From positions 62,001-126,000 of the forward strand of contig NZ_CAMLGS010000001.1 in assembly GCF_946479685.1 (NCBI RefSeq): a stretch of 64,000 nucleotides of DNA, read 5' to 3'. Below are positions 8,239-21,465 of this stretch, piece by piece. The notes beneath the pieces were generated by a model. That model did no database searches. It saw only the letters and a list, made by a program, of their open reading frames with translations, and was not told the origin of the DNA. Source of the stretch: an uncultured Methylotenera sp. Its GTDB lineage: Bacteria; Pseudomonadota; Gammaproteobacteria; Burkholderiales; Methylophilaceae. Both the position numbers and the translations under genes were made by a program. How positions within the stretch are numbered: position 1 is the first letter of the stretch; the number at the start of each line of letters is the position of its first letter.

Positions 8239-11071
8239 GTGAGCGCACCTCACCTTTGCCGAATAAATTGCTTACGCAGCGTCCGCAGATATGCGGATGC
8301 GCAGCATCTGCACCTACATCTGCACGGTAATGCCAGCAGCGGTCGCATTTCGTATGTGTACTTGGTGCAACCTGAACCTCTAGTGCACCAGCACGTTGGT
8401 GCAGCGTAGCACGTGAGGTAATCAGCACAAAGCGCAAGTCATCCTGCAAGCGGCTTAATGCTTCAAACGTTGCGCCCTCTGCATAAATATCCAGCTCAGA
8501 CTGCAAGGATGAGCCCACCAAACCAGCCGCTCGCTTCTCCTCTATCGCTTTATTGGCTAAGGCGCGGACTTCCAACACGGTTTGCCATGATTGAATTTCT
8601 GCATCGCTTAGTCCGTGTGCTGGCAGGCTATACCACAACTCCTCGAACACCGTTCTATCCGCGTCCAACCCTAGCGTTTGCCAGATTTCATCCGCAGTGA
8701 AACTTAGAATAGGTGCCATCAAACGCATCATAGTATGAGTAATATGATGCAAAGTGCTTTGTGCCACACGGCGCGCATGTGAAATTTCACCCGTAGTGTA
8801 TAAGCGGTCTTTTAGAATATCCAAGTAGAAACCACCTAAGTCTTCTGAACAGAAGCTCACGAACTTCTGCACCGCCAAGTGGAACTCATAGCGCTCATAA
8901 TCTGCCAAGATCTCTGTTTGCAACTTATCGGTTAAGTGCAAAGCATAGCGGTCAATTTCCAGCCATTCATTTACTGGCAATAAATCTTTAGCTGCATCAA
9001 AGTCAGCCAAGTTCGCCAGTAAGAAACGTAAAGTGTTGCGAATACGACGATAACTCTCAGCAACACGCTTCAAGATTTCATCAGAAATAGTCAGTTCACC
9101 AGAGTAATCAGTAGAGGCAACCCATAAACGTAAAATATCTGCACCATAGGTGTCCATTACCTTTTGTGGTGCAACCACGTTACCCTTAGATTTACTCATT
9201 TTGTGGCCGCTGCCATCCACCACAAAGCCGTGCGTGAGCAAGGCTTTGTACGGCGCATGAGCATCAATCGCACAACCTGTCAGCAAGCTAGATTGGAACC
9301 AGCCACGATGCTGGTCTGAACCTTCCAAATATAAATCGGCAGGGAAAGCCAGCTCTGGGCGGCGCTTCAATACCGCTGCATGGGTACTACCTGAATCAAA
9401 CCATACATCCAAGGTGTCGGTTACTTTTTTGTATTGCTCCGCATTTTCCGGTGCATGCTGCGCTAAGAAAGCAGCACCATCTAAACTAAACCAAGCTTCT
9501 ACTCCGGTTTTTTCAGTCAATAAGGCTGCTTGCTCCAACAGCTCAGTCGTTTTTGGGTGCGGCTCACCGGTTTCTTTATGCACAAACAACGGCATAGGCA
9601 CGCCCCAGTTGCGTTGGCGTGATACACACCAATCCGGGCGATTCTTGATCATGGCCTCTAAACGTGCACGACCCCAGCTCGGGAAAAACTCGGTATCTGA
9701 AACCGATGCTTCAGCAATGCTTCTAAGAGTTTCTTTACCAACCTTTTCTCCAAGATACCATTTATCAGACTCTAAATTCATGCCAATAAACCATTGGTGA
9801 GTCGCCAATTGCATTAGCGGTGTTTTATGGCGCCAGCAATGCGGGAAGCTATGATTCAAACGAGCACTTGCTATTAAGCGGCCGCTCTCCTGCATATTCG
9901 CCAGAATCACTTTGTTCGCGTCTTGTCTGCTTAACCCACGAATCGCGGCAAACTCTACCAACTCACTGCTAAAGAACTTACCATCGCTGCCAATTAGCAC
10001 TCGTGGTTTTTGCTCCGGGAAGTTAGCACGCATCACCAGCCAGTCATCGTTACCATGTGCTGCTGCGGTATGTACCAAACCGGTACCGGCCTCAGTCGTC
10101 ACGTGCTCACCTGTAATCACCGGCACTTGGCGCGCATCAAATGGGTGTGCTAGCTGCAGGCCCTTCAATGCCAGACCTTTACAAGTTGCCAGCACTTTTG
10201 CGTCTGTTTCAGCATAACGCGTCAAGGTCGCAGCCGCCAAAGCATTCGCCAGAATCAGCAAGCCCTTGCTGGTTTGAATCAGGTCATAATCAAGCTCAGC
10301 GTGCACACTCACAGCTTGGTTAGCCGGCAAGGTCCACGGTGTCGTGGTCCAGATCACGGCATAAGCATCACCTGACACGGTAACGCCAAAAACTTTGCTC
10401 AAGGCCGCGTTGTCTGCAACTTTAAAGCCTACATCAATCGCCGGTGAGTTAACGTCTTCGTACTCCACCTCTGCTTCAGCCAAAGCTGAGCCGCAGTCCA
10501 CGCACCAATGCACAGGCTTGCTACCTTGATACAGGTAGCCATTTTTATAGATATCACCCAAAGCGCGCATGATGTCAGCTTCGGTTTGATAATCCATGGT
10601 TAAATAAGGATTATCCCAATCCGCCTGCACACCTAAGCGAATAAAGTCTTTCTTTTGCTTTTCTACCTGCTCGGCAGCATAAGCACGGCATAACTCACGA
10701 AACTTTGCCGGATCAATATTTTTACCGTGATTTTTTTCTACCACTAGTTCAATCGGCAAGCCGTGACAATCCCAGCCCGGCACATACGGTGCATCAAAGC
10801 CGGAAAAGGTTTTAGATTTAACGATAATGTCTTTTAAGATTTTATTTACCGCGTGGCCAATGTGAATATCACCGTTGGCATAAGGCGGGCCGTCATGCAA
10901 AATGAATTTCTTGGCGCCTTTGCGTGCATTACGAATACGCGCATACAGTTTTTTATCCTGCCATGCTTTTAGCCATGCAGGCTCACGCTTCGCCAAGTCA
11001 CCGCGCATAGGGAACGCGGTCTCAGGTAGATTTAACTTATACTTACTTTGCTCTTTATTATCTTCAGTCAT
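8231..11071 (-). CDS. ileS: Isoleucyl-tRNA synthetase
   Basis: 946 residues, normal for a bacterial type I enzyme. The class I signatures are present: HIGH in [10 protein letters not shown] near residue 70 and KMSKSKGNV near 610. The editing domain lies between them ([22 protein letters not shown]). The C-terminal zinc finger has two Cys pairs (CDRC and CGRC). It charges tRNA-Ile in the cytoplasm. Its upstream gap contains a degenerate 15-base tandem repeat. Confidence 0.98.
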   Translation of the reverse strand: MTEDNKEQSKYKLNLPETAFPMRGDLAKREPAWLKAWQDKKLYARIRNARKGAKKFILHDGPPYANGDIHIGHAVNKILKDIIVKSKTFSGFDAPYVPGWDCHGLPIELVVEKNHGKNIDPAKFRELCRAYAAEQVEKQKKDFIRLGVQADWDNPYLTMDYQTEADIMRALGDIYKNGYLYQGSKPVHWCVDCGSALAEAEVEYEDVNSPAIDVGFKVADNAALSKVFGVTVSGDAYAVIWTTTPWTLPANQAVSVHAELDYDLIQTSKGLLILANALAAATLTRYAETDAKVLATCKGLALKGLQLAHPFDARQVPVITGEHVTTEAGTGLVHTAAAHGNDDWLVMRANFPEQKPRVLIGSDGKFFSSELVEFAAIRGLSRQDANKVILANMQESGRLIASARLNHSFPHCWRHKTPLMQLATHQWFIGMNLESDKWYLGEKVGKETLRSIAEASVSDTEFFPSWGRARLEAMIKNRPDWCVSRQRNWGVPMPLFVHKETGEPHPKTTELLEQAALLTEKTGVEAWFSLDGAAFLAQHAPENAEQYKKVTDTLDVWFDSGSTHAAVLKRRPELAFPADLYLEGSDQHRGWFQSSLLTGCAIDAHAPYKALLTHGFVVDGSGHKMSKSKGNVVAPQKVMDTYGADILRLWVASTDYSGELTISDEILKRVAESYRRIRNTLRFLLANLADFDAAKDLLPVNEWLEIDRYALHLTDKLQTEILADYERYEFHLAVQKFVSFCSEDLGGFYLDILKDRLYTTGEISHARRVAQSTLHHITHTMMRLMAPILSFTADEIWQTLGLDADRTVFEELWYSLPAHGLSDAEIQSWQTVLEVRALANKAIEEKRAAGLVGSSLQSELDIYAEGATFEALSRLQDDLRFVLITSRATLHQRAGALEVQVAPSTHTKCDRCWHYRADVGADAAHPHICGRCVSNLFGKGEVRSHA

Positions 11072-11113
11072 TTAAAATCTCAACACTATTCATATTCATC
11101 ATTTCTGCCCGCA

Positions 11114-11201
11114 CTTAAGGCTTATAACTTAAGCCTTATAATTTAAGGTCACATAACTTTAGGCCACCTAGCTTACGGTCACATTAGTTAAGGCAGTACA
11201 G
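11114..11201. repeat. Six degenerate 14-15-bp tandem repeats upstream of ileS
   Basis: Six consecutive units, begins at 11114, 11128, 11142, 11157, 11172 and 11187, share the consensus CTTAAGGYCACATAA. The first two units are 14 bases and differ at one position; later units are 15 bases and more diverged. They fill much of the 203-base gap between ribF and ileS, in what would be the ileS leader or promoter region. The first two units also form an inverted repeat (TAAGGCTT/AAGCCTTA). Confidence 0.75.
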
Positions 11202-11274
11202 AAATCCAGTTGCAGACATGCCATTAAGGCATCTCAATAAGCACTACACTCCACCAACAGGGCTACATTTACCG

Positions 11275-12183
11275 CTATGCGGAAACAACAGTCCCAAAAA
11301 ACTTTCTTGCCAACTCCACATCAATTGCAATTTGCGCTTTTAGCGCATCCAAACCATCAAACTTCATTTCATTACGTATTTTGTGCAAAAACTCCACATG
11401 TACATGCTTATCATACAAGTTTCCATTAAAATCAAGCACATGCACTTCTAATGACAACTTAGGCACACCAGCAATCGTTGGGCGCACGCCTAAATTAGCA
11501 ACAGCATTTAAACCGTCTAATTTTACTGCATATACCCCTTTTAAGGCAGGGCGCTCATGCCGCATATGCACATTCGCGGTAGGAAAGCCAAGTTGACGCC
11601 CGCGTTTTGCCCCATGTACCACTTTACCGCTGATGCTGTAACCTCTACCTAGTAACGAAGCAGCCTCTGGCAAACGCCCATCCGCCAAGGCGGAGCGCAC
11701 TCTGGTGCTGGAAACCCGCTCACCGCCCAGATTCACCTGCGGCAAACTCACTAATCTAAACCCTGCCGCGACAAAATCATTCACTGAGCCGGCACGCTTT
11801 GCGCCAAAGCGGAAATCTTCACCCACCAGAATAGCCTGCGCGTTCACAGCATCACGCAATATGTCATACATAAAAGCCTCTGCCGTCACTTTGGCAAAGC
11901 GCTGGTTAAACCGGCACACATACACACGCTCCACGCCTGCTTGTGCAAAGTACTCCAACTTCTCACGCATAGAGCAAAGCCGTGCTGGCGCGCTTTCTGG
12001 CGTAAAAAACTCACGAGGATGCGGCTCAAACGTCATCACTGCCGCTTCTAAATTAGCCGCCTGTGCGGTTTGTTTAAGTTGCGCTAATAACGCCTGGTGC
12101 CCCAAATGCATGCCATCAAAATTACCTATTGCCAAAGCACATGGCTGCTGCAAGCTAGTGGGGATATGTCTAAAAATTTGCAT
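11275..12183 (-). CDS. ribF: Bifunctional riboflavin kinase/FAD synthetase
   Basis: 302 residues. The N-terminal FAD synthetase domain has GNFDGMHLGHQ (about 22-32) and VGEDFRFG. The C-terminal riboflavin kinase domain begins at GRGYSISGKVVHG and has LGFPTANV. It makes FMN and then FAD from riboflavin. It directly abuts murJ (no spacer) and precedes ileS and lspA, a common proteobacterial gene order. Confidence 0.97.
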   Translation of the reverse strand: MQIFRHIPTSLQQPCALAIGNFDGMHLGHQALLAQLKQTAQAANLEAAVMTFEPHPREFFTPESAPARLCSMREKLEYFAQAGVERVYVCRFNQRFAKVTAEAFMYDILRDAVNAQAILVGEDFRFGAKRAGSVNDFVAAGFRLVSLPQVNLGGERVSSTRVRSALADGRLPEAASLLGRGYSISGKVVHGAKRGRQLGFPTANVHMRHERPALKGVYAVKLDGLNAVANLGVRPTIAGVPKLSLEVHVLDFNGNLYDKHVHVEFLHKIRNEMKFDGLDALKAQIAIDVELARKFFGTVVSA

Positions 12184-13728
12184 TTAGCGACTCACTCTAC
12201 GCATATAGTCACGAGGTCTAAACCCTAACAACAGGAGCATGGCAAAATAGCTCACAGCACCCAGCACCACCAAGCCGCTTAAATACAACAAACGGCGCAT
12301 CAAACTCAAGCCTAACCACACGCTGGCATCACCCATCGCAAAGTGCAGCACCACACCCATCACAGCTAGCGCAAGCAGCAACTTCAACATAAAGCGTAAC
12401 CAGCCGGCTTGCGGATGAAAGATATGCGCCTTGCGCAAATGGTGATACAGCAAACTAGCATTCAGACAGGCGCCCACGCCGATCGCCAACGCCAAACCTA
12501 CGTGCTGCAGATTCAGCCCAAATAGAAACACCAGATTCATAAACTGCGTCATCACCAAGGTAAATACCGCAATCTTGACTGGCGTTTTAATATTTTGTCG
12601 CGCATAAAAGCCAGGTGCCAAAATTTTAACCAGAATTAAGCCAAGCAGGCCCACACTATAGGCAATTAAAGCCTGCTGCGTCATCAGCACATCTAATGGT
12701 GTAAATTTGCCGTAGTTAAACAATGTGGCAACCAAAGGCGTTGCCAATACCGCCAATGCAACAGCTGCAGGCGCCGCTAAGATAAAGGTTAGGCGCAAGC
12801 CCCAATCCAATAATTGCGAGTACTCGCTATCATCCTTACCTGCATAGGCTTTAGATAAGCTAGGTAACAAGATAGTCCCCAGCGCCACACCCAACACTCC
12901 AGTTGGGAACTCCATCAAGCGGTCCGCGTAATACAGCCAGCTCACACTACCGGTATTTAAAAATGATGCAAAGATCGTATTCAGGATGAGTGAAATCTGC
13001 GCTACAGACACACCCAATACCGCAGGCCCCATCAACTTAAGTATGCGCCAAACGCCATCATCGTCCGCTTTAAAATCCAGCCTAGGCAATAGGCCAATTT
13101 GCTTTAAAAATGGTACTTGGAATGCCAGCTGTAAAAATCCGCCGATAAATACCGCCCACGCCAGCACTTTAATAGGCTCATCAAAATAAGGTGCGAACCA
13201 GAGGATGGCAACAATCATCGCCACATTGAGCCATACCGGCGTAAAGGCTGGCACACCAAATTTATTATAGGTATTGAGTACCCCGCCCGCCATGGAGACT
13301 AAAGAAATAAAGAAAATATAAGGGAAAGTGATGCGCAGCAACTCTACAGTTAACTGCATTTTCGTTGCATCCCCCCTAAAACCAGGCGCAACTAAACTCA
13401 CTATCCACGGCGCAGCCAACATACCCAGGATAGTGACACCTACTAGAATCAGCCCCAACCAAGTAGCTACCCGGTTTACTAAATGATGCGTTTCATCAAA
13501 ACCGCGCTGACTTTTATATTCAGACAAAATAGGCACAAACGCCTGACTGAATGCGCCTTCTGCAGAAATCCTGCGCAATAAATTGGGGATTTTAAACGCA
13601 ACAATAAAGGCGTCGCTCAGCATACCTGCACCAAACACCCGTGCAATCAGCGTATCGCGCACGAAGCCCAAAATACGCGAAACAAAAGTCATGCTGCCGA
13701 CTTTAGCCAGCGCGTTGAGTAAATTCAT
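12184..13728 (-). CDS. murJ: Lipid II flippase MurJ
   Basis: 514 residues, the usual length, with about 14 membrane helices of the MVF/MOP superfamily. The N-terminus ([14 protein letters not shown]) and the [16 protein letters not shown] segment with its conserved arginines are diagnostic. It moves lipid II across the inner membrane for peptidoglycan synthesis. The gene is followed without a gap by ribF and is divergent from rpsT. Confidence 0.97.
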   Translation of the reverse strand: MNLLNALAKVGSMTFVSRILGFVRDTLIARVFGAGMLSDAFIVAFKIPNLLRRISAEGAFSQAFVPILSEYKSQRGFDETHHLVNRVATWLGLILVGVTILGMLAAPWIVSLVAPGFRGDATKMQLTVELLRITFPYIFFISLVSMAGGVLNTYNKFGVPAFTPVWLNVAMIVAILWFAPYFDEPIKVLAWAVFIGGFLQLAFQVPFLKQIGLLPRLDFKADDDGVWRILKLMGPAVLGVSVAQISLILNTIFASFLNTGSVSWLYYADRLMEFPTGVLGVALGTILLPSLSKAYAGKDDSEYSQLLDWGLRLTFILAAPAAVALAVLATPLVATLFNYGKFTPLDVLMTQQALIAYSVGLLGLILVKILAPGFYARQNIKTPVKIAVFTLVMTQFMNLVFLFGLNLQHVGLALAIGVGACLNASLLYHHLRKAHIFHPQAGWLRFMLKLLLALAVMGVVLHFAMGDASVWLGLSLMRRLLYLSGLVVLGAVSYFAMLLLLGFRPRDYMRRVSR

Positions 13729-13842
13729 GCTTTATCGTTATAATATAGGTAAGAAAAGTATAGCATTAACAACATATTGCGTAATTTTAACACGCCAATA
13801 GTCACTAGGTATTATTTACAAATATATTTGCATTATTTTAAC

Positions 13843-13870
13843 TTGCAATATATTTATAAAATGCTATGAT
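13843..13870 (+). promoter_or_regulatory. Predicted promoter of rpsT
   Basis: TTGCAA (13843-13848) and TATGAT (13865-13870) lie 16 bases apart in an AT-rich region, about 40 bases before the rpsT start. A GC-rich stretch (ACGGGC) follows the -10 box, as in many promoters of translation genes. Confidence 0.55.
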
Positions 13871-13911
13871 TACGGGCTTCGAATTTTGAATAGCTTTTTT
13901 AGGAAAAACAG

Positions 13912-14175
13912 ATGGCAAATACCGCACAAGCAAGAAAACGTGCTCGTCAAGCAGTTAAGCAACGCGCTCACAATGCAAGCTTGCGTTCTACTTTGCGCAC
14001 AGCAATTAAAAAAATCATTAAAGCTGTAGAAGCTGGCGATAAAGCTGCAGCTACTGCTGCGTACTCAGAGAATGTAAGTGTGATTGACCGCATTGCGGAC
14101 AAAAACATCATTCACAAAAACAAAGCATCACGTCATAAAAGCCGCTTAAACGCTGCGATTAAAGCGATGGCATAA
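13912..14175 (+). CDS. rpsT: 30S ribosomal protein S20
   Basis: 87 residues, very basic, with the characteristic N-terminus [13 protein letters not shown] and the [11 protein letters not shown] motif. It binds 16S rRNA in the small subunit. An AGGA ribosome site precedes the ATG. It is a single-gene unit, divergent from murJ and closed by a terminator at 14227. Confidence 0.98.
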   Translation: MANTAQARKRARQAVKQRAHNASLRSTLRTAIKKIIKAVEAGDKAAATAAYSENVSVIDRIADKNIIHKNKASRHKSRLNAAIKAMA

Positions 14176-14226
14176 TTAACCTCGCAAGTGCTTAAACTTG
14201 CGTCGTTATTTAGATCAAATAAAAAA

Positions 14227-14250
14227 GCCGAACATTAGTTCGGCTTTTTT
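14227..14250. terminator. Bidirectional intrinsic terminator between rpsT and the prohibitin-like gene
   Basis: Stem GCCGAAC (14227-14233) and GTTCGGC (14238-14244) with loop ATTA, flanked by six A on the left and six T on the right, so it can serve both convergent genes. A further hairpin, CGCAAGT/ACTTGCG (14183-14202), lies just upstream. Confidence 0.9.
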
Positions 14251-14291
14251 ATTGTCGGGATTTTTTATTGTCGTAAGTTTCAACGCCCCTC

Positions 14292-15128
14292 TTACTTAAT
14301 ATTAATGAGTGGTACAGAGCCACCTGTGACTTGTGGCAAACGGCCATCCCATTTTTCCAGAGCTACACGCTGATTTTCAATCTCACGCAATTTCAGCAAA
14401 TCCGGTGTGATCTCTTGCTTCTGCAAGCGCAGTGACTCGGCTTCCGCCTTAGCTGATGCGATTTTTTGTTCCGCCTCTACCCGAATTCGTTCCAAATCAC
14501 GCTCGGCTTTCAATTTCAATTGCTCGGCTGTGGTCTTGGCTTCAATGGCCTGATTAAAGCTTTCGGAGAAGCGGAAATTAACGATACTGAACTCATCGAT
14601 CTGGATACCGTGACGCAACAATCTGTCACGCATGAACTGACTAATCTGGTCGCGCACTTCCGGGCGTTTGCTAATCAACTCTTCTGCCGTGTATTTAGCG
14701 GTAGTAGCTTTGGTTGCCTCTTGTACGGCCGGAATAATGATGCGATCGCCCACGGAGTTTAAGTCACCAATCGCCTGATAGGTTTCAGCCACGCGATTTG
14801 GAATCAGGTGATAATTCAGCGCAATCTTAGCGTGTACTTGCTGCAGGTCACGCGATGCGGCGTCACCATCACCCTCGCCTTTTTGAATCTGCACATTGAT
14901 TTCTGCCACTTGCTGCATGATAGGAATGCGAAAATGCAGCCCCTCTTCCAGTACGGTTGGATTAACCTTACCGAAAGTCGTGATCACACCACGATTACCT
15001 GCATTGATCACCACAAATGGGTTCAGCCAGGAGATAAGGATAAGCGCTGCGATGAATATCGCGATGTATTTAATAGCCCTGACTACGCCGGCTTGAGACT
15101 GTCCCGAAGGGTTATTGAGTATAGCCAT
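14292..15128 (-). CDS. Prohibitin-like SPFH-domain membrane protein
   Basis: 278 residues. One N-terminal membrane helix (about 20-40) is followed by an SPFH/band-7 domain (about 42-200: GNRGVITTFGKV, GLHFRIP) and a long coiled coil rich in Glu, Lys and Ala (about 190-260). This is the prohibitin/HflC organisation. Such proteins form large membrane rings that scaffold proteases or lipids. No FtsH or hflK gene is adjacent, so its partner is unknown. It is monocistronic between two terminators. Confidence 0.85.
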   Translation of the reverse strand: MAILNNPSGQSQAGVVRAIKYIAIFIAALILISWLNPFVVINAGNRGVITTFGKVNPTVLEEGLHFRIPIMQQVAEINVQIQKGEGDGDAASRDLQQVHAKIALNYHLIPNRVAETYQAIGDLNSVGDRIIIPAVQEATKATTAKYTAEELISKRPEVRDQISQFMRDRLLRHGIQIDEFSIVNFRFSESFNQAIEAKTTAEQLKLKAERDLERIRVEAEQKIASAKAEAESLRLQKQEITPDLLKLREIENQRVALEKWDGRLPQVTGGSVPLINIK

Positions 15129-15219
15129 AATGCCTCCCTATTTGTTTTTTTAAAGTTATTGGTACGCAAATAGTACCAAATCTTAATAAAAATCTTAAAC
15201 AAATCAAAAAGACATAAAA

Positions 15220-15253
15220 AAGGCCTAGTCACATCACATCATGACTAGGCCTT
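15220..15253 (-). terminator. Intrinsic terminator behind purK
   Basis: A perfect 12-bp stem (15220-15231 with 15242-15253) encloses a 10-base loop. Read on the minus strand it is followed by a run of six T, so it ends purE-purK transcription. Confidence 0.9.
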
Positions 15254-15306
15254 GTGTCTTAAATCTGAGCCTTAAAGACTTAAGTCTTGCAGACTATCAA
15301 CTATAC

Positions 15307-16452
15307 TTACTCGCCAATTTTGAGTTCAGAGCGCACTTGCATAGCCAATTTAATCGCATCATCACGGTTGGTACCCAACACAGTGAAATGCCCCATTTTT
15401 CTACCGGCACGAGCTTCCGCTTTACCATACAGGTGCATTTTAAGCGTAGGCGCACCTAGCGCCAATTGCCAAGCTGGCTCTGCCCCATCGGGCCAAATAT
15501 CACCCAACAGATTCACCATCACTGCCGGACTATGCTGACGGCTGCTACCTAACGGCAAACCTGTCATCACGCGCACTTGCTGCTCAAACTGATTGGTAAT
15601 ACAAGCATCCAAGGTATAGTGACCAGAGTTATGTGGGCGTGGCGCAATCTCATTCACCAACAGTTCACCATCACACACAAAGAACTCCACACCCAGCACA
15701 CCATTGTATTGCAGCTTTTCAGCTACACTAATGGCCAATTTTTGTGCCTGATGGTTTACCGCATCGCTGCCACGTGCTGGCACAATGGAGATATCCAAAA
15801 TACCATTCAAATGGCTGTTTTCAGCAGTTGGGAAAGTCGCCACATGCCCATTTACATCACGCGCGAGCACAACAGAAACTTCGTAATCCAGTTTCAGCAT
15901 TTTTTCCAGCACGCACTCTTCTTGCCCAAATGCAGCAAAGGCAGCTTTTGCTTCGCTCTGGTTGGTCACGCGCGCCTGGCCTTTACCATCGTAGCCAAAT
16001 CTAGCTACTTTCAGGATAGCTGGGTAAATCTCACTATCATCTGCAGGCAAATCTGATTCAGCATCAATTACTGCATAAGGCGCCACTGGCAAGCCAGCTT
16101 CTTTCAGGAAATTCTTTTCACTCACGCGATGCTGCGCAATCGCAACCGCCTCAGCAGATGGGCGCACTGGCACAGATTGTGCCAATGTTTTTAAAGTTGC
16201 TGCTGGCACATTTTCAAACTCAGTGGTAATCGCCTGGCAGGTTTCTGCCATTTGCTTTAACGCAGTGGCATCATCATACTTTGCACAAATATGTACATCA
16301 GCAATTTTACCGGCTGGGCTGTTTTGGTCAGGGTCCAACACCGTGACTTTGTAGCCCATCTCATGAGCGGCAATCACAAAAAAACGGCCTAACTGACCGC
16401 CACCTAACATACCCAGCATCGCTGGTGGAAGAATCATAGAAGATTGACTCAT
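15307..16452 (-). CDS. purK: 5-(carboxyamino)imidazole ribonucleotide synthase
   Basis: 381 residues of the ATP-grasp type. [12 protein letters not shown] at the N-terminus binds nucleotide; YDGKGQ and [14 protein letters not shown] are typical motifs. It uses ATP and bicarbonate to make N5-CAIR from AIR in purine synthesis. Its start overlaps the purE stop by four bases, so the two step enzymes are co-translated. Confidence 0.98.
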   Translation of the reverse strand: MSQSSMILPPAMLGMLGGGQLGRFFVIAAHEMGYKVTVLDPDQNSPAGKIADVHICAKYDDATALKQMAETCQAITTEFENVPAATLKTLAQSVPVRPSAEAVAIAQHRVSEKNFLKEAGLPVAPYAVIDAESDLPADDSEIYPAILKVARFGYDGKGQARVTNQSEAKAAFAAFGQEECVLEKMLKLDYEVSVVLARDVNGHVATFPTAENSHLNGILDISIVPARGSDAVNHQAQKLAISVAEKLQYNGVLGVEFFVCDGELLVNEIAPRPHNSGHYTLDACITNQFEQQVRVMTGLPLGSSRQHSPAVMVNLLGDIWPDGAEPAWQLALGAPTLKMHLYGKAEARAGRKMGHFTVLGTNRDDAIKLAMQVRSELKIGE

Positions 16453-16955
16453 GGTTTGTCGCTTAACTCCATGTTAAATACTTTTTCTGTTTGTTTAATA
16501 CGAAACTCTGCCAACTTGGCAGACAAGGCAGCATCTTGATTAGCTAGTATAGATACCGCAAATAAGCCGGCATTGGCTGCGCCTGCATCACCGATGGCAA
16601 ACGTTGCTACCGGAATTCCTTTGGGCATCTGCACGATAGATAATAATGAATCCTGGCCTTGCAAGTGCTTAGATGGCACCGGCACACCTAACACCGGCAG
16701 CGTAGTTTTAGCCGCAACCATCCCTGGCAAGTGCGCAGCACCGCCGGCACCGGCAATAATCACTTGAATACCCTTGCTAGCAGCAGCCTCGGCAAATTCA
16801 AACATCAAATCAGGGGTTCGATGCGCAGAAACTACCTTCGCCTCGTAAGCCACACCAAAATCAGCAAGCATTTGCGCAGCATTACGCATTACAGGCCAGT
16901 CACTGTCTGAACCCATAATAATGGCTACCAACGGTTGATTATTTGCCACATGCAT
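16449..16955 (-). CDS. purE: 5-(carboxyamino)imidazole ribonucleotide mutase
   Basis: 168 residues. Class I PurE motifs are present: GSDSDWPVM near residue 15, SAHRTPD near 44, and [11 protein letters not shown] near 70. It converts N5-CAIR to CAIR, the step after PurK. First gene of purE-purK. An AT-rich gap with a weak 15-base periodic repeat lies upstream. Confidence 0.98.
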   Translation of the reverse strand: MHVANNQPLVAIIMGSDSDWPVMRNAAQMLADFGVAYEAKVVSAHRTPDLMFEFAEAAASKGIQVIIAGAGGAAHLPGMVAAKTTLPVLGVPVPSKHLQGQDSLLSIVQMPKGIPVATFAIGDAGAANAGLFAVSILANQDAALSAKLAEFRIKQTEKVFNMELSDKP

Positions 16956-16970
16956 TCCTTTATGTAATCT

Positions 16971-17040
16971 AATTTAAAACTAGAGAATTTAATTAAACTT
17001 ATGATTTAAAAATTAATGATTCAAACCACGATTTAAATCA
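16971..17040. repeat. AT-rich degenerate repeat of period about 15 between proB and purE
   Basis: The core (A/G)ATTTAAA, or a one-base variant of it, recurs at 16971, 16986, 17003, 17018 and 17030. Spacing is 15, 17, 15 and 12, less regular than the ileS array. The AT-rich composition could produce some of this by chance. Confidence 0.4.
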
Positions 17041-17072
17041 TAGCCAAAACTGATACTTTTCTTATCGCAGCC

Positions 17073-19314
<2,242 letters not shown>

Positions 19315-19471
19315 TCAGTTCATGTAATTATCGCGCAAGATTATGTTTTGTAGGAGATTTTTGTAAAGGTAATTGCAAGTGCAACACCATTAAATTAAGA
19401 CAAACACCGCCTGACAACAAACCAGCAAGAACGCACGAATTGAAAAAACATTCTGCCAGCGCGTACCAAAT

Positions 19472-19499
19472 AAAAAAGCCCTATCAAACGACAGGGCTT
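19472..19499 (-). terminator. Intrinsic terminator behind rpmA
   Basis: Stem AAGCCCT (19476-19482) and AGGGCTT (19493-19499), followed on the minus strand by a run of T. It lies 20 bases past the rpmA stop and would reduce read-through from rplU-rpmA into obgE. Confidence 0.8.
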
Positions 19500-19518
19500 C
19501 TTAAATTATCGCAAAAAA

Positions 19519-19776
19519 CTAAGCTGGAATGATATTCACAGTTTTACGTTTTAATGCGCCTTTAATTGTAAAGCTCACTTTACCGTCTGCTTTAGCATAC
19601 AAAGTATGATCTTTACCCATACCTACGTTTTCACCAGCGTGCATTCTAGTACCACGTTGACGAACAATAATGCTACCAGCTGAAACAAATTGCTCACCGA
19701 ATGCTTTAACGCCTAGACGTTGGGCTTGTGAGTCGCGACCGTTACGTGAACTACCGCCTGCTTTTTTGTGTGCCAT
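19519..19776 (-). CDS. rpmA: 50S ribosomal protein L27
   Basis: 85 residues with the diagnostic N-terminus [16 protein letters not shown] and the RQRGT and [14 protein letters not shown] segments. It sits near the peptidyl-transferase centre. It lies 29 bases behind rplU and is co-transcribed with it. Confidence 0.98.
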   Translation of the reverse strand: MAHKKAGGSSRNGRDSQAQRLGVKAFGEQFVSAGSIIVRQRGTRMHAGENVGMGKDHTLYAKADGKVSFTIKGALKRKTVNIIPA

Positions 19777-19805
19777 GATTTAATCCTTAACTTAAAGATA
19801 ACTGC

Positions 19806-20120
19806 TTATTTAGCAGCGATTGCTTCAATTTTAATTTCCGTATAACTTTGGCGATGGCCTTGTGTTTTACGGTAGTGCTTACGACGGCGGAATTTAAAAA
19901 TCATTACTTTGTCGCCACGACCATGTGAAACAACCGTTGCTTTAACAGTAGCACCTTTAATAATTGGAGAACCAATTGTTGTGTTATCACCGTCAGAAAC
20001 CATAAGAATTTGATCTAGCGTTACTGTGCCGCCAACTTCAACTTCTAGTTTCTCAACTTTTAATCTTTCGCCTTGAACTACGCGATATTGTTTACCACCA
20101 GTTTTGATTACTGCATACAT
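19806..20120 (-). CDS. rplU: 50S ribosomal protein L21
   Basis: 104 residues, beginning [14 protein letters not shown] and carrying the basic [16 protein letters not shown] motif near the C-terminus, as expected for L21. First gene of rplU-rpmA, with a good promoter upstream at 20158-20186. Confidence 0.98.
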   Translation of the reverse strand: MYAVIKTGGKQYRVVQGERLKVEKLEVEVGGTVTLDQILMVSDGDNTTIGSPIIKGATVKATVVSHGRGDKVMIFKFRRRKHYRKTQGHRQSYTEIKIEAIAAK

Positions 20121-20157
20121 GATTATGCCTTTAACTCATACTTCAAAAGAATCGCGC

Positions 20158-20186
20158 ATTATACGCAATTTATCCTGTAAAGCAAA
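20158..20186 (-). promoter_or_regulatory. Predicted promoter of rplU-rpmA
   Basis: On the minus strand a perfect TATAAT (20163-20158) is preceded by TTGCTT (16-base spacer) or TTTGCT (17-base spacer) at 20186-20180. The rest of the 376-base gap to ispB (20187-20496) is AT-rich; I see no gene in it beyond the presumed ispB promoter. Confidence 0.6.
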
Positions 20187-20496
20187 CCTTAATCTAAGCA
20201 AATTTACAAAAATTATCAGATTAAATTTCGCCAGGTAAACTGTCGCCGCCTAATTAGCAATGCACAGCCACAAATTTGGTTGCATTCTAAGTAGAGAAAG
20301 CCTCAATAACGCACCGCTAAAAACATCAGCATCCGCCAGATTAACCCGGCAGAACTTAGCTTCACGCCGCAGCACTCAACTTAAAAACCAAAAACATTAT
20401 TATATAGATGAATATGCCTAAAAACCATGTCATTGAAAATCTAGGATTTAAATAGGCTGTGATAAAATCTGATTTCATTTTACAGGTTTTATTAAT

Positions 20497-21465
20497 GTGA
20501 CTCCTAGCATCATTCAATCTTGCATAAACGACGACATGCGCATGGTGGATACAGCTATCCGCCAATCACTACACTCCGAAGTGACTCTAGTTAATCAGGT
20601 AGCCGAATACATTATTAACAGCGGCGGCAAACGACTGCGCCCGATGCTAGTGCTACTTTCTGCAGGCTTGTTTGGTGAAATTCAAGCGCAGCATCACCAG
20701 CTAGCTGCCGTCGTAGAGTTTATCCACACCGCTACATTGTTACATGATGATGTTGTGGATGAGTCATCCAAACGCAGAGGCCAAAGCACAGCCAACGCTT
20801 TATTTGGTAATGCTGCCAGCGTATTGGTGGGTGACTTTGTTTACTCACGCGCTTTTCAGATGATGGTGGCCGTGCAAAACATGCGCGTAATGGAAGTATT
20901 AAGCAATGCGACTAATGTGATTGCCGAAGGCGAGGTGCTGCAACTGCTCAACGTCAACAACGCAGACATTTCTGATGAAGCCTATCTGCAAGTGATTCAT
21001 TACAAAACCGCTAAACTATTTGAAGCAGCCACCAGACTAGGTGCCATTATCAGCGAGGCCAGCGCCAAAGACGAAGCAGCGCTTACCGCGTATGGCATGC
21101 ATCTTGGTACCGCATTCCAGCTGATAGATGACATTCTGGACTTAAGCGGCAACAGTGAAGATATCGGCAAAAATCTGGGAGACGACTTAGCTGAAGGCAA
21201 ACCGACTCTGCCACTACTATATGCAATGCGTAACAGCAACGCCGAACAAAGCCAGCTTATTCGCAATGCGATTGAGCAAGGCGGCTTGGAACACTTAACG
21301 CAAGTGGTAGAAATAGTGAAAAACTCTGGGGCGCTGGATCACGTGAAAAAGATTGCGGAAGCAGAATCTGCGCAATGTCGCGCGGCAATTGCCCACTTTC
21401 CAGAATCAAAATTCAAGCAAGCACTGATAGAGCTTGCAGATTTTGCGGTAACAAGAAGCTTTTAG
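20497..21465 (+). CDS. ispB: Octaprenyl diphosphate synthase (long-chain polyprenyl synthase)
   Basis: 322 residues from a GTG start; no ATG gives a better N-terminus, and upstream codons lack alternatives. The two aspartate motifs are HDDVVDES and IDDILDLS, with GGKRLRPML near residue 45. It makes the side chain of ubiquinone. The GTG is overlapped by an out-of-frame ATGTGA (start followed at once by stop, 20495-20500), an odd feature that could affect initiation. The gene reads away from rplU, as in many proteobacteria. Confidence 0.95.
   Translation: MTPSIIQSCINDDMRMVDTAIRQSLHSEVTLVNQVAEYIINSGGKRLRPMLVLLSAGLFGEIQAQHHQLAAVVEFIHTATLLHDDVVDESSKRRGQSTANALFGNAASVLVGDFVYSRAFQMMVAVQNMRVMEVLSNATNVIAEGEVLQLLNVNNADISDEAYLQVIHYKTAKLFEAATRLGAIISEASAKDEAALTAYGMHLGTAFQLIDDILDLSGNSEDIGKNLGDDLAEGKPTLPLLYAMRNSNAEQSQLIRNAIEQGGLEHLTQVVEIVKNSGALDHVKKIAEAESAQCRAAIAHFPESKFKQALIELADFAVTRSF

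Noticed and set aside
15577..16056. Long frame opposite purK
   Set aside because: It lies wholly inside purK on the other strand; its product has no domain and poor composition.
20362..20565. Leftward 67-residue frame before ispB
   Set aside because: It overlaps the ispB start and promoter region and lacks a ribosome site.
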